From Lysobacterales bacterium (GTDB taxonomy: Bacteria; Pseudomonadota; Gammaproteobacteria; Xanthomonadales; Rhodanobacteraceae): a stretch of DNA of 64,000 nucleotides. Both the position numbers and the translations under genes were made by a program. Positions 18,362-26,957 of this stretch are shown here, piece by piece. The stretch covers positions 1-64,000 of the forward strand of contig JAATFF010000081.1 of the NCBI GenBank assembly GCA_015655335.1, read 5' to 3'. Under the pieces are notes generated by a model that was given only the letters and a program-made list of their open reading frames with translations, did no database searches and was not told where the DNA came from. How positions within the stretch are numbered: the stretch's first letter is position 1; every line of letters starts with the position of its first letter.

Positions 18362-18748
18362 GTGAGCATGAGTGGATTTCTTGCCGTTGGTCTGGGCGGC
18401 GCATTGGGGTGCTGGCTGCGCTGGATTCTCGGCGTTTTGCTCAACCCGATCTTTCCGACCGTACCGTTGGGCACGCTTGCAGCAAACCTGAGCGGCGGCC
18501 TGATGATGGGCTGCATGATGGGCATCTTCGAGCATTTCCAGACCCTGCCGCCGGAACTCAGGCTGCTCATCATGACGGGCTTTCTGGGCGGCCTGACCAC
18601 CTTCTCCACCTTCTCTGCCGAAGCCGATACGCTGTTGCTGCGCGGGCAGTACCTTTGGTTCGGCACGCACGTGGCCGTACATCTACTTGGCAGTCTTGCC
18701 ATGACCATCCTCGGCATCTTCCTGACGCGCGGTCTGCTGCGCCACTGA
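18362..18748 (+). CDS. crcB: fluoride channel CrcB/Fluc
   Basis: 128 aa with four membrane helices. Family motifs: GGALGCWLRW (N-terminal), GTLAANLSGG with the pore Asn, and GFLGGLTTFSTFS, which contains the Phe-box and Thr track. It exports fluoride as a dual-topology dimer. GTG at 18362 is chosen because GGAGG lies 9 nt upstream; ATG at 18368 is the alternative and would shorten it by two residues. It is under the fluoride riboswitch and followed 18 bp later by its usual partner, a DUF190 gene. Confidence 0.96.
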   Translation: MSMSGFLAVGLGGALGCWLRWILGVLLNPIFPTVPLGTLAANLSGGLMMGCMMGIFEHFQTLPPELRLLIMTGFLGGLTTFSTFSAEADTLLLRGQYLWFGTHVAVHLLGSLAMTILGIFLTRGLLRH

Positions 18749-18766
18749 AACGGAGTCGGCATCGTC

Positions 18767-19129
18767 ATGAGTCATGAAATCTCGCTCGACAATAGCCAGG
18801 CCAACGGTGTGTTCCTGCGCTTCTACACACATGTGCACGCCAAGCACGATGGATTGCTGGTCTCCGAATGGTTGTTGGGGCTAGCCAAACGACACAAACT
18901 GGGCGGCGGTTCGGTATTTCGCGCCACGTCCGGTTTCGGCCGACATGGCGTGCTGCATCACGAAGCTTTTTTCGAACTCGCCGATGATCTTCCACAGAAA
19001 GTGGAGTTTTTCTTGAGCGAGTCGAATGCGCAGACATTGCTTGACCTGGTACGCGAAGCAGGTGTTGACTTGGTCTACGCATGGTCACCGGTACATTTCG
19101 GCATCTTGGGCAAGGATCGACATGCATGA
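18767..19129 (+). CDS. DUF190 (PII-like) protein, CrcB partner
   Basis: 120 aa. It matches the DUF190 family by size and by phrases such as VFLRFYTHVHAKHDGLLVSEWLL and GGGSVFRATSGFGRHG. DUF190 proteins have a PII-like fold and often sit beside crcB, so a role in regulating fluoride export is likely, though not demonstrated. Its TGA stop overlaps the cfa ATG by 4 nt. Confidence 0.87.
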   Translation: MSHEISLDNSQANGVFLRFYTHVHAKHDGLLVSEWLLGLAKRHKLGGGSVFRATSGFGRHGVLHHEAFFELADDLPQKVEFFLSESNAQTLLDLVREAGVDLVYAWSPVHFGILGKDRHA

Positions 19130-20244
19130 GTCAGGATTCGCTGAGGCAACGCGCTACCGAATTGCTCGAAACCGCCGGCGTACATATCGGCGGTCATGCT
19201 CCCACTGATATCCGCGTCCACGACGACGAACTGTATGCACGCGTCTTTGCGCATGGTTCGCTGGGCCTGGGCGAGGCGTACATGGACGGATGGTGGGATG
19301 CCGACGATCTTCCCGGCTTTTTCACCAAAGTATTGTCCAGCCATCTGGATGAACATCTCAAAACCCTCGACACGCTGATCGCGCATCTCAAGGCGCGCTT
19401 CATCAACATGCAGCGCGGTCAACATGCCTTTGAAATCGGCAAGGTGCATTACGACCTGGGCAACGATCTTTTCAAAGCGATGCTTGGCAAACGCATGGTG
19501 TATTCCTGCGGTTATTGGACACAAGCGACCGATCTGGACGGTGCGCAGGAAGCCAAGCTCGACCTGATCTGCCGCAAGCTTCGACTCAAACCCGGTATGC
19601 GCGTGCTCGATATCGGTTGCGGTTGGGGCGAAGCACTGAAGCTCGCGGCACAGCGCTATGGTGTGACCGGTGTGGGTATCACCGTCTCTCACGAGCAGGC
19701 AGAACTGGCGCGCGAACTATGCCAGGGCTTGCCGATTGAGATCAGACTGCAGGATTACCGCGAACTCGACGAACCATTCGACGCGATCATGTCGATCGGC
19801 ATGTTCGAGCATGTCGGTGGGAAAAATTACCGGGAATACTTCGAAGTCGCGCGCCGCTGCCTGAAAGACGATGGCCTGTTCCTGCTTCACAGCATCGGCA
19901 CCAACCACGCGCCGGGACGCCCCGATCCATGGATTGAAAAATACATCTTCCCCAATTCCATGATTCCAGCGGCCAGTCAGGTCGCCGCCGCGCTGGAAGG
20001 TCTGTTCGTGATCGAGGACTGGCATAACTTCGGTTCTGATTACGATCGCACGTTGACCGCATGGCATGCGAACTTCGAGGCGGCATGGCCAACGCTCGCC
20101 GAGCGTTACGACGAACGCTTTCACCGCATGTGGCGTTTCTATCTCGCCGTATCCGCCGCCGTTTTCCGTAGCCGACGCAACCAGCTCTGGCAACTCACCT
20201 TGAGTCCGCACGGCGTGCCCGGCGGTTACCGCGTACCCCGCTGA
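19126..20244 (+). CDS. cfa: cyclopropane-fatty-acyl-phospholipid synthase family protein
   Basis: 372 aa from the ATG that overlaps the DUF190 stop (AAGGA 9 nt upstream). The family start VHIGGHAPTDIRVHDD is present, followed by GEAYMDGWWD, the SAM-binding LDIGCGWGEALKLAA and SIGMFEHVGGKNYREYF. It methylenates cis double bonds of membrane lipid acyl chains using SAM. Coupling to crcB-DUF190 suggests that the lipid change may be part of the fluoride response, which is inference. Confidence 0.92.
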   Translation: MSQDSLRQRATELLETAGVHIGGHAPTDIRVHDDELYARVFAHGSLGLGEAYMDGWWDADDLPGFFTKVLSSHLDEHLKTLDTLIAHLKARFINMQRGQHAFEIGKVHYDLGNDLFKAMLGKRMVYSCGYWTQATDLDGAQEAKLDLICRKLRLKPGMRVLDIGCGWGEALKLAAQRYGVTGVGITVSHEQAELARELCQGLPIEIRLQDYRELDEPFDAIMSIGMFEHVGGKNYREYFEVARRCLKDDGLFLLHSIGTNHAPGRPDPWIEKYIFPNSMIPAASQVAAALEGLFVIEDWHNFGSDYDRTLTAWHANFEAAWPTLAERYDERFHRMWRFYLAVSAAVFRSRRNQLWQLTLSPHGVPGGYRVPR

Positions 20245-20250
20245 GCCACC

Positions 20251-21126
20251 ATGCATACCTACCGACGCTTTCTAACCTGGCTATGGCCGCTGTTTTTCCT
20301 GCTGTGCGGCAACGCGCTGGCGCATCCGACGCTATGGCAGGCAAAAAGCGGCAACAGCACGATCTATCTGTTTGGCACCGTACACCTGCTTCCGAACGAC
20401 ACTGACTGGCATTTCCCAGCGTTAAACCAAGCGCTCGCGCAAAGCCAGGTGTTGTATATCGAGCTCATCGACGATGACCAAGCGAGCATGGCCTCGCTGG
20501 TCTTGCATTACGGCCTCGATACAGCGCACCCGCTTTCCACGCAACTAAGCGAGAGCGACAACACCGCATTGACCAAGGCCGCGCAATTGGCCGGACTACC
20601 CGGTGGCGCCGCAACGCTGCAGCCCATGAAACCGTGGCTGGCTGCACTGACCTTATCCGTCGCACCGCTCTTGAAAGCCGGCCTGGATCCCGCCGAAGGC
20701 GTGGATAAACAGCTAAAGCTGCAAATGACCACCGCAGGCAAACCCGTGCGCGGCCTGGAAACGGCGGAACAACAAATCCAGTTTCTCGCCAATATGTCCT
20801 CACCCATGCAGCTGGCTTTTCTACGCGACACGCTGCAAGACGTCGATAAGGGCACGGCGGAACTGTTGTCGCTCGTCGATGCATGGAAACAAGGCGATGT
20901 CGCCGCTATCGCCAAGCTCGAAAACAGTGAGCTGAAAACGCGTGAGCCCGCGCTCTATCAGACATTAATCATCGATCGGAACGCGAAGTGGGCCGACAAG
21001 ATTAGGGACATGCTCAAGCAGCCCGGTACGACGGTGTTCGTCGCCGTCGGTGCGGCGCATCTAGCCGGCCCTGACAGCGTGCAGGCCCAGCTCGCGAAGC
21101 TAGGCATCACTGTTCAGCAGGATTAA
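20251..21126 (+). CDS. TraB/GumN family protein (secreted)
   Basis: 291 aa with a signal peptide of about 24 residues (ending NALA-HP). TraB/GumN motifs: WQAKSGNSTIYLFGTVHLLP, the acidic strand YIELIDDD, and the C-terminal FVAVGAAHLAG. The family resembles Tiki-type proteases; in Xanthomonas one member lies by the gum cluster. The catalytic function here is unproven. It follows cfa by 6 bp, so it is probably in the same transcript. Confidence 0.88.
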   Translation: MHTYRRFLTWLWPLFFLLCGNALAHPTLWQAKSGNSTIYLFGTVHLLPNDTDWHFPALNQALAQSQVLYIELIDDDQASMASLVLHYGLDTAHPLSTQLSESDNTALTKAAQLAGLPGGAATLQPMKPWLAALTLSVAPLLKAGLDPAEGVDKQLKLQMTTAGKPVRGLETAEQQIQFLANMSSPMQLAFLRDTLQDVDKGTAELLSLVDAWKQGDVAAIAKLENSELKTREPALYQTLIIDRNAKWADKIRDMLKQPGTTVFVAVGAAHLAGPDSVQAQLAKLGITVQQD

Positions 21127-21136
21127 TCGGACGCGA

Positions 21137-21598
21137 TCAGAAGTGCGCGGTAACCGGCTTGGGAGACAGCGGCAACCGCGGAATGTGGATCGTGTAGGAA
21201 TCCATTTCGCCCAGATCCGTGTACGAGGCTGTCAACGCCTTACCGTCGAACGCAACATCGACACGATAAACATGGCCGGCCTGTGCATTGTCGATCTTGA
21301 ACCACGAGCGGCTGACGAGATGCGAGTTCGACAGCGTGAGCTTGATGACCCGGTTACCGGGCAACACGCGCACCCACGGTGTCTTGCCGCCGTCGTACTT
21401 GGTCCAGGTGCTCTTTTCATCGACGCCGGTGATACCGCAGATGAAACCCGGCTGTTCGGCGCACGCGACAATGGCGGTATCCGATTGCGGATGATGCTTG
21501 TCCGCATACCCGAGCATAGGGCGCCTGCCGCCGACCAGGGCACATCCCCCGATGAGGACGCAAGCCATTGCAACTGCGACTTTGCGTTGAAATTGCAT
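21137..21598 (-). CDS. hypothetical lipoprotein
   Basis: 153 aa. The signal sequence ends in LIGGC, a good lipobox (Cys about 19). The mature part is beta-rich with no recognised domain. It has two further Cys in ACAEQPGFICG that could form a disulfide. It is convergent with the TraB/GumN gene (10 bp between stops). The structured repeat at 21654 lies 56 bp upstream of its start. Confidence 0.7.
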   Translation of the reverse strand: MQFQRKVAVAMACVLIGGCALVGGRRPMLGYADKHHPQSDTAIVACAEQPGFICGITGVDEKSTWTKYDGGKTPWVRVLPGNRVIKLTLSNSHLVSRSWFKIDNAQAGHVYRVDVAFDGKALTASYTDLGEMDSYTIHIPRLPLSPKPVTAHF

Positions 21599-21653
21599 AG
21601 TTTCCGTCCAGTCAAGAATGCTCGCGCCGCCGGCATTCTAGCCTAAGGCGATA

Positions 21654-21830
21654 GAGCCTGTTCAAAGCCTCCGCGTGGCCCGCGCCGGGATCTGTTTGCG
21701 CGCAGGGCAAGGAAGAACGAGCGAAGTGTATGTCGATACATGAGCGAGAGATGACGCGGCCATGCGGGTAAACAGACCCGGCCCTTCGGGTTGCGCCTGA
21801 GCGGGCTACGCGGGAACTTTGAACAGGCTC
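21654..21830. repeat. structured dispersed repeat, copy 1 (177 bp)
   Basis: A 14-bp perfect outer stem (21654-21667 with 21817-21830) continues as CCGCGTGGCCC (from 21671) opposite GGGCTACGCGG (to about 21813), with one G/T mismatch. Inside, GGGATCTGTTTGC can pair with the GTAAACAGACCC segment, and TGTAT-GTCG-ATACA makes a small central hairpin. It shares this layout and long identical stretches with the element at 44522-44787. It occupies most of the 281-bp gap between the divergent lipoprotein gene and parC, so parC's promoter must lie in or beside it. Coding potential: none. Confidence 0.75.
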
Positions 21831-21879
21831 TTACATCTGGCACCATCACGCCTGCTTACGGCGCCTCCTCGCGCCCTCG

Positions 21880-24129
21880 ATGACCCCCATGAACCTGCAA
21901 GCCAATTACGAACAGATCCCGCTCAAGGAATACGCCGAGCGGGCGTATCTCGATTATTCGATGTATGTGGTGCTGGACCGCGCCCTGCCCTTCGTGGGCG
22001 ACGGCCTGAAGCCGGTGCAGCGGCGCATCATCTACGCGATGAGCGAACTGGGCCTGGCGGCCGGCGCCAAGCCGAAGAAATCTGCCCGTACCGTCGGCGA
22101 CGTGATCGGCAAATTCCATCCGCACGGCGATAGCGCCTGCTACGAGGCGATGGTGCTGATGGCACAGCCGTTCTCGTATCGCTATCCGCTGATCGACGGC
22201 CAGGGCAACTTCGGCTCGCCCGACGATCCGAAAAGCTTCGCGGCCATGCGTTACACCGAGTCCAAACTCAACCCAATCGCCGATGTGCTGCTTGGCGAAC
22301 TGGCGCAGGGTACGGTGGACTGGGTGCCGAACTTCGACGGTACGTTGGAAGAACCCAGCTGGCTGCCCTCACGGTTGCCGCATGTATTGCTCAATGGTTC
22401 GATGGGCATCGCGGTGGGCATGGCCACCGATATCCCGCCGCACAATCTGCGCGAAATCGCCAGCGCCTGCATCCGGCTGCTGGATGACCCGGATGCCACG
22501 ATCTCCGATCTTTGCGAACACGTACGCGGCCCCGATTACCCCACGACAGCGGAAATCATTACATCGCGCAGCGAACTGTTGGCGATGTATCAGACCGGCG
22601 GCGGCTCTATTCGCGCGCGCGCCGTCTATCAGCGCGATGACAGCAACATCGTGATCACCGCGCTGCCGCATCAGGTGAGCCCTTCGAAGATCCTCGAGCA
22701 GATCGCCGCGCAAATGCGCGCGAAGAAACTGCCGATGATCGAAGATCTGCGCGACGAATCCGATCACGAAAATCCCATTCGCCTGGTGATTGTGCCGCGT
22801 TCGAACCGCGTCGATGCCGACGAAATGATGCAGCACCTGTTCGCGACCACCGATCTGGAAAAGAGCTTCCGCGTCAATCTCAACATGATTGGCCTGGATG
22901 GCCGGCCGCAGGTGAAGGATCTCAAGCGCATCCTCACCGAATGGCTGGGTTTCCGCATCGATACGGTGACGCGCCGACTCAGTCACCGCCTCGCCAAGGT
23001 CGAACGACGCCTGCACCTGTTGGAAGGTTTGCGCATCGCTTACCTCAACCTCGATGAGGTCATCCGCATCGTCCGTGCCGAGGACGAACCCAAACCGGTG
23101 TTGATGGCACGCTTCAAGCTCAGCGAAGAACAGACCGACTACATCCTCGAAACCAAGCTGCGCCAGTTGGCCCGTCTCGAGGAAATGAAAATCAACGCCG
23201 AGCGCGACCAACTCGAGGAAGAACGCGCAAAGATCAACGTGCTGCTGAAATCGCCCGCCAAACTCAAAGGCCTGATCAAGGAAGAATTGCGCGCGGACGC
23301 CGCCAAATACGGCGACGATCGCCGCTCGCCGCTGGTGCAGCGCGAAGCTGCGCAGGCATTGGACGAAAGCGCGCTGGTCGCCAGCGAACCGGTCACCGTG
23401 GTGTTGAGCCAGAAAGGCTGGATTCGTGCGGCCAAGGGACACGATATCGACGCCGAAGGCCTGTCCTACCGCGAAGGCGACAATCTGTTTGCCTCGGTGA
23501 AAACACGCACCACGCAACAGATTGCCGTGATCGATTCCACGGGCCGCAGCTATTCCACGCCAGCGCACACGCTGCCGTCAGCGCGCGGCAATGGCGAGCC
23601 GCTGACAGGTCGCTTCACGCCGCCAGCCGGCGCGCGCTTCGACGCCATCACCGCGGGCGACAACGACACGCGCCTCGTGCTTGCCACGGATTTTGGCTAC
23701 GGCTTCGTCACCCGCTTCGAGGCACTCACAGGCCGCAACAAAGCCGGCAAGCAGATCATCAGTCTGAGCGACGATGCGCGCGTACTCGCGCCGCAGATCA
23801 GTGCCGATCCGGCGCGCGACCGCATCGTGGTGGTCACCACCGAGGGCCATCTGCTGATGTTCTCCGTCGCCGAGCTGCCTGAACTCGACAAGGGCAAGGG
23901 CAACAAGCTGATCGAGATTCCAAAAGCAAAACTGAGCAAGGGCGAAGAACGCGTCGCCGGTGTCGCCGTGGTCACCGAGGGCAAGGGCGAAGTCACCCTG
24001 TTCGCGGGCCAACGCAAGCTCACACTGAAGTGGTCGGATCTGGTGGAGTACGGCGGCAATCGCGCTACACGTGGTGGTTTGCTGCCACGCGGCTTGCGCC
24101 GTGTGGAGCGGATCGAAACCACCGCTTAA
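21880..24129 (+). CDS. parC: DNA topoisomerase IV subunit A
   Basis: 749 aa. It decatenates replicated chromosomes together with ParE (not in this window). Breakage-reunion domain: [31 protein letters not shown], and the active-site Tyr in [10 protein letters not shown] (about residue 125). A C-terminal beta-pinwheel domain follows from about 500. ParC rather than GyrA is indicated by length and by the absence of the GyrA-box. Start ATG at 21880 or 21889; neither has a strong ribosome site. Confidence 0.95.
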   Translation: MTPMNLQANYEQIPLKEYAERAYLDYSMYVVLDRALPFVGDGLKPVQRRIIYAMSELGLAAGAKPKKSARTVGDVIGKFHPHGDSACYEAMVLMAQPFSYRYPLIDGQGNFGSPDDPKSFAAMRYTESKLNPIADVLLGELAQGTVDWVPNFDGTLEEPSWLPSRLPHVLLNGSMGIAVGMATDIPPHNLREIASACIRLLDDPDATISDLCEHVRGPDYPTTAEIITSRSELLAMYQTGGGSIRARAVYQRDDSNIVITALPHQVSPSKILEQIAAQMRAKKLPMIEDLRDESDHENPIRLVIVPRSNRVDADEMMQHLFATTDLEKSFRVNLNMIGLDGRPQVKDLKRILTEWLGFRIDTVTRRLSHRLAKVERRLHLLEGLRIAYLNLDEVIRIVRAEDEPKPVLMARFKLSEEQTDYILETKLRQLARLEEMKINAERDQLEEERAKINVLLKSPAKLKGLIKEELRADAAKYGDDRRSPLVQREAAQALDESALVASEPVTVVLSQKGWIRAAKGHDIDAEGLSYREGDNLFASVKTRTTQQIAVIDSTGRSYSTPAHTLPSARGNGEPLTGRFTPPAGARFDAITAGDNDTRLVLATDFGYGFVTRFEALTGRNKAGKQIISLSDDARVLAPQISADPARDRIVVVTTEGHLLMFSVAELPELDKGKGNKLIEIPKAKLSKGEERVAGVAVVTEGKGEVTLFAGQRKLTLKWSDLVEYGGNRATRGGLLPRGLRRVERIETTA

Positions 24130-24177
24130 TGGCTTGAAAGGAACTTCAGCAGACCGCAAGTCGTCCAAGGAGCATGT

Positions 24178-24199
24178 GCACGGCAAGGTATTGCCGTGC
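24178..24199. other. perfect hairpin between parC and the next gene
   Basis: GCACGGCAA and TTGCCGTGC flank a 4-nt loop, a perfect 9-bp stem 48 nt after the parC stop. No T-run follows, so it is not a standard terminator. It lies about 30 nt before the start of the secreted protein gene and could affect its translation or RNA stability. Confidence 0.45.
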
Positions 24200-24229
24200 G
24201 TTATGTGCGTCATGACCCCGGAGCACCGC

Positions 24230-24709
24230 ATGAACCGACGTGCCATCACCGCCCTGGCGACGAGCCTGCTGGTCACTGCTGCATGGGCGCAAACGGTCAG
24301 TCAGCCGCTGAATCTCAAGCTGCCTCCCAACAGCGGCGCTCCGGCCTCCAGCTCCACCGCTGCCCAGCCGGCACACGCGTCCACGAGCCAGCCCAACCCC
24401 AGCGCCGTAACCATCAATGGCGCTCGCCCCTCCACCAGCCAAGCTCCTGGCGTCTATTACGGCGATACCAGCGGCGCTCGCGGTGGCGATCAAACCGCAG
24501 TACCGACGTGCGACGACTCCACCTACAACAAGCCCCAGGTTCATGGCGATGTGGTCATGGGCGTGGTCAGCGGCAGTCACATTGGCACCGGCAGCTATCA
24601 ATCCGGCGCGGTCAGCATGACCCAGAACATGGGCAGCTGCGATCACCCCACGGGCTCCGTGGGTATTTCCATCGGGGTCGGGCGCTTCGGCGGCTTCAAC
24701 GGGCATTGA
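24230..24709 (+). CDS. hypothetical secreted protein
   Basis: 159 aa. The ATG at 24230 has GGAGC 5 nt upstream and opens a signal peptide (MNRRAITALATSLLVTAAWA-QT). The mature region has a Ser/Ala/Pro/Gln-rich low-complexity stretch (about 30-80). It ends in a Gly-rich part with two Cys and the repeated GVVSGSH/GVGRFGG style typical of small Xanthomonadales exported proteins. No domain was recognised. Confidence 0.65.
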   Translation: MNRRAITALATSLLVTAAWAQTVSQPLNLKLPPNSGAPASSSTAAQPAHASTSQPNPSAVTINGARPSTSQAPGVYYGDTSGARGGDQTAVPTCDDSTYNKPQVHGDVVMGVVSGSHIGTGSYQSGAVSMTQNMGSCDHPTGSVGISIGVGRFGGFNGH

Positions 24710-24794
24710 TCCGTCCTGAAAGCAGCTGGAAAGCCTTTCCACACAGACTGTTGGGATAGCCACGCCTGTCGGCCTGCCGTAGAGATCTCCCTCA

Positions 24795-25634
24795 GTGATT
24801 CAAAATGTCGAGTTCCGCTTCGAAGGCGGCCGTTGCGGCGTCTTGCTTATTCATGGACTGACCGGCACTCCCACCGAGATGCGCCTGGTCGGCAAGGGCC
24901 TCAACAACGCCGGCTTCACCGTGTATGGCATGCAACTGGCCGGGCATTGCGGCGATGTGCCTGACCTGCTCGCTACGGGCTGGAAGGATTGGTACGCCAG
25001 CGTGGAAGCAGCGGCGGAAACATTCCGCCATGAGGTCGATCATCTGTTCGTCGCCGGCCTGTCGATGGGCGCCATCCTCGCACTCAAGCTCGCGGCGGAG
25101 CATCCCGAGTGGGTGCGTGGCGTGGGCGTTTACGGCGCCACGTTCCGTTACGACGGCTGGGCGATACCGTGGTACGGCCGGTTCTCCTTCCTGCTTCCGA
25201 TGATCCATCGCTTGGGCATCGGCAAGCACCGCATGGTGCATGAGAACGAACCCTACGGTCTGCGTGACGAACGCTTGCGCAAACAGATCAGCGGCATGAT
25301 GCTGGGCGGCGATAGCGCCGCGGCGGGCTTGCCTGGCAACCCATGGCCATCGCTGGCGGAGATGTATGACATGGCCGCCGTCGTGCGCCGCGAACTTCCC
25401 AAGGTGACGGCGCCATGCCTGATCGCGCATGCCACCGAGGATGATGTCGCCAGTGTGGAAAACGCCTATCTCGTGGCGCGCTCCGTGTCCGGACCGGTCG
25501 ACATGCTGCTGCTCGAAGACAGCTATCACATGATCACCATCGATCGGGAGCGTCGCACCCTTATTCACCGCTCCGCCGAATTCTTCTCTCGCATTGCCTC
25601 CAGCTGCGTGCCTGGCGCACGCGCCGTGGCCTGA
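24795..25634 (+). CDS. alpha/beta hydrolase (carboxylesterase-like)
   Basis: 279 aa, GTG start. Lid-less serine hydrolase fold: oxyanion region VLLIHGLTGTPTEM, nucleophile elbow GLSMG (Ser about residue 94), acid in HATEDDVAS, catalytic His in LEDSYHMITID. This resembles Est30-type carboxylesterases and monoacylglycerol lipases. It is followed 11 bp later by a pair of small transporter genes and then by ACP and ketosynthase genes; a role in handling an acyl product is possible but inferred. Confidence 0.85.
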   Translation: MIQNVEFRFEGGRCGVLLIHGLTGTPTEMRLVGKGLNNAGFTVYGMQLAGHCGDVPDLLATGWKDWYASVEAAAETFRHEVDHLFVAGLSMGAILALKLAAEHPEWVRGVGVYGATFRYDGWAIPWYGRFSFLLPMIHRLGIGKHRMVHENEPYGLRDERLRKQISGMMLGGDSAAAGLPGNPWPSLAEMYDMAAVVRRELPKVTAPCLIAHATEDDVASVENAYLVARSVSGPVDMLLLEDSYHMITIDRERRTLIHRSAEFFSRIASSCVPGARAVA

Positions 25635-25645
25635 GGGGTATTGCC

Positions 25646-26005
25646 GTGTCTCCTCTGATAGCCACGTTGTGGCTGATCAACGTGACGCTCGATACCGGCG
25701 GCCAGCTCGCTTTCAAGGCTGCCGCCAGCGATCCGCGCGCCGGCGATGGAATGGCGCGGTGGCGCTACATGGCCAGTCGGCCTTGGATGTGGCTGGGCAT
25801 TCTGGCGTATGTGGTGCATCTGCTGTCCTGGATCGCCTTTCTCTCGCTGATCGATCTCTCCGAAGGCGTGCTGCTGGCGTCGATCAACATCGTGGCGATC
25901 ATGATTGCCGGACGCATCTTGTTTCGCGAAAAGCTGACGCCGCTGCGCGTTGCCGGCATCCTGCTGGTCAGCGCGGGCGTGGCGATCGTGGGGCTGGACG
26001 GATGA
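25646..26005 (+). CDS. SMR/EamA-type four-helix transporter, first half
   Basis: 119 aa, GTG start with GAGGGG ahead. Four membrane helices with an EamA/SMR pattern (ASINIVAIMIAGRILFREKLTPLRVAGILLV at the C-terminal end, the usual FxEkl signature). Its stop overlaps the next gene by 4 nt. Two adjacent four-helix halves suggest an ArnE/ArnF-like heterodimer. The substrate is unknown. Confidence 0.82.
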   Translation: MSPLIATLWLINVTLDTGGQLAFKAAASDPRAGDGMARWRYMASRPWMWLGILAYVVHLLSWIAFLSLIDLSEGVLLASINIVAIMIAGRILFREKLTPLRVAGILLVSAGVAIVGLDG

Positions 26006-26451
26006 ATACCTCCACGCGCACATGGCGCTTCTACGTATCGGGCTTCGCCCTGCTGCTGGCCTTCGACACCGTCGTGCAGCTCAGTTTCAAATATGCCGGA
26101 GCGCATGCGTTCCCACCCGAAGCAAACTGGGCGTGGGTCGTGCGCATTTTTGGTCATCCGTGGATCTATATCGCGCTCATCGGCTACGTCGGTAACTTCT
26201 TCACCTGGATGAGCCTGCTCAAGCACGCACCGATCGGTCCGGCTTTCGCCGCCACGCACCTGGATGTGGTGACGGTGATGCTCGCGTCGGCATGGCTCTT
26301 TCATGAAGCGCTGACGCCCACGCGCCTGCTTGGCGCAGCGGTCATTGCACTGGGCATTGTCTGCCTCGCCTTCGCCGAAAGCGGCGCACATCCGGAAAAC
26401 GATGCGCCCACGGAAGCCAAGGGTGCGTTAGGCGTCACGGCCGGACGCTGA
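26002..26451 (+). CDS. SMR/EamA-type four-helix transporter, second half
   Basis: 149 aa starting in the ATGA overlap with the previous gene. Four helices, again with the EamA-type ending (ASAWLFHEALTPTRLLGAAVIALGI), then a soluble tail of about 30 residues. The translational coupling and shared fold argue that it works with its neighbour as a two-subunit exporter or lipid flippase of the ArnE/ArnF style. The next 247 bp, up to the ACP gene, hold no gene or clear signal I can support. Confidence 0.82.
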   Translation: MNTSTRTWRFYVSGFALLLAFDTVVQLSFKYAGAHAFPPEANWAWVVRIFGHPWIYIALIGYVGNFFTWMSLLKHAPIGPAFAATHLDVVTVMLASAWLFHEALTPTRLLGAAVIALGIVCLAFAESGAHPENDAPTEAKGALGVTAGR

Positions 26452-26698
26452 GCGCCGCCAACACGCAAACTCACCAGTTTGGTAATCACCCTGTGCTGGC
26501 TAGCACGATGCCATCTTCCGCATGCCGTCCTTTCCTGATCCGTCGACATACATCAAGAAGTTGTTACGGACGCAGCGACAAAGCGGGCGAAAGGCGACAC
26601 CCCGATAATGACGACAAGCAACGACGCCCGCCACCCGTCTGGACAATACGCAAGCTCTTCGTCAGGCTTGCGAAAAGTGCCAACCGGGGAAACGATTC

Positions 26699-26953
26699 AT
26701 GAGCAACGTGCAGCAGGACGTTTTTGAGATCATTGCCAAGCAGGCCAAGATCGATATCGCCGCGATCAAGACCGAATCCACGCTCAAGGATCTGGGTGTC
26801 GCGTCGCTGGATGCCATCGAAGTGATCTTCGATATCGAAGAACATTTCAATATCAACCTGCCCAACGAAGACACGGATTTCGATGCCGGCACCGTCGGTC
26901 ATTTGATCGAGGCCGTTGAACAGCAAATCGCTCAGAAATCCGGCAACGGTTGA
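26699..26953 (+). CDS. acyl carrier protein, non-canonical
   Basis: 84 aa, acidic, with the ACP helical pattern and the phosphopantetheine serine in LGVASLDAIE (Ser about residue 37). The residue before the Ser is Ala rather than the near-universal Asp of the DSL motif. It is followed 4 bp later by a ketosynthase gene, so this pair is probably a dedicated secondary acyl-assembly module rather than housekeeping AcpP/FabF. Product unknown. Confidence 0.88.
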   Translation: MSNVQQDVFEIIAKQAKIDIAAIKTESTLKDLGVASLDAIEVIFDIEEHFNINLPNEDTDFDAGTVGHLIEAVEQQIAQKSGNG

Positions 26954-26957
26954 ATCC

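Noticed and set aside
22369-23568. A 399-codon minus-strand open frame in parC
   Set aside because: Shadow of parC; parC motifs are complete on the plus strand.
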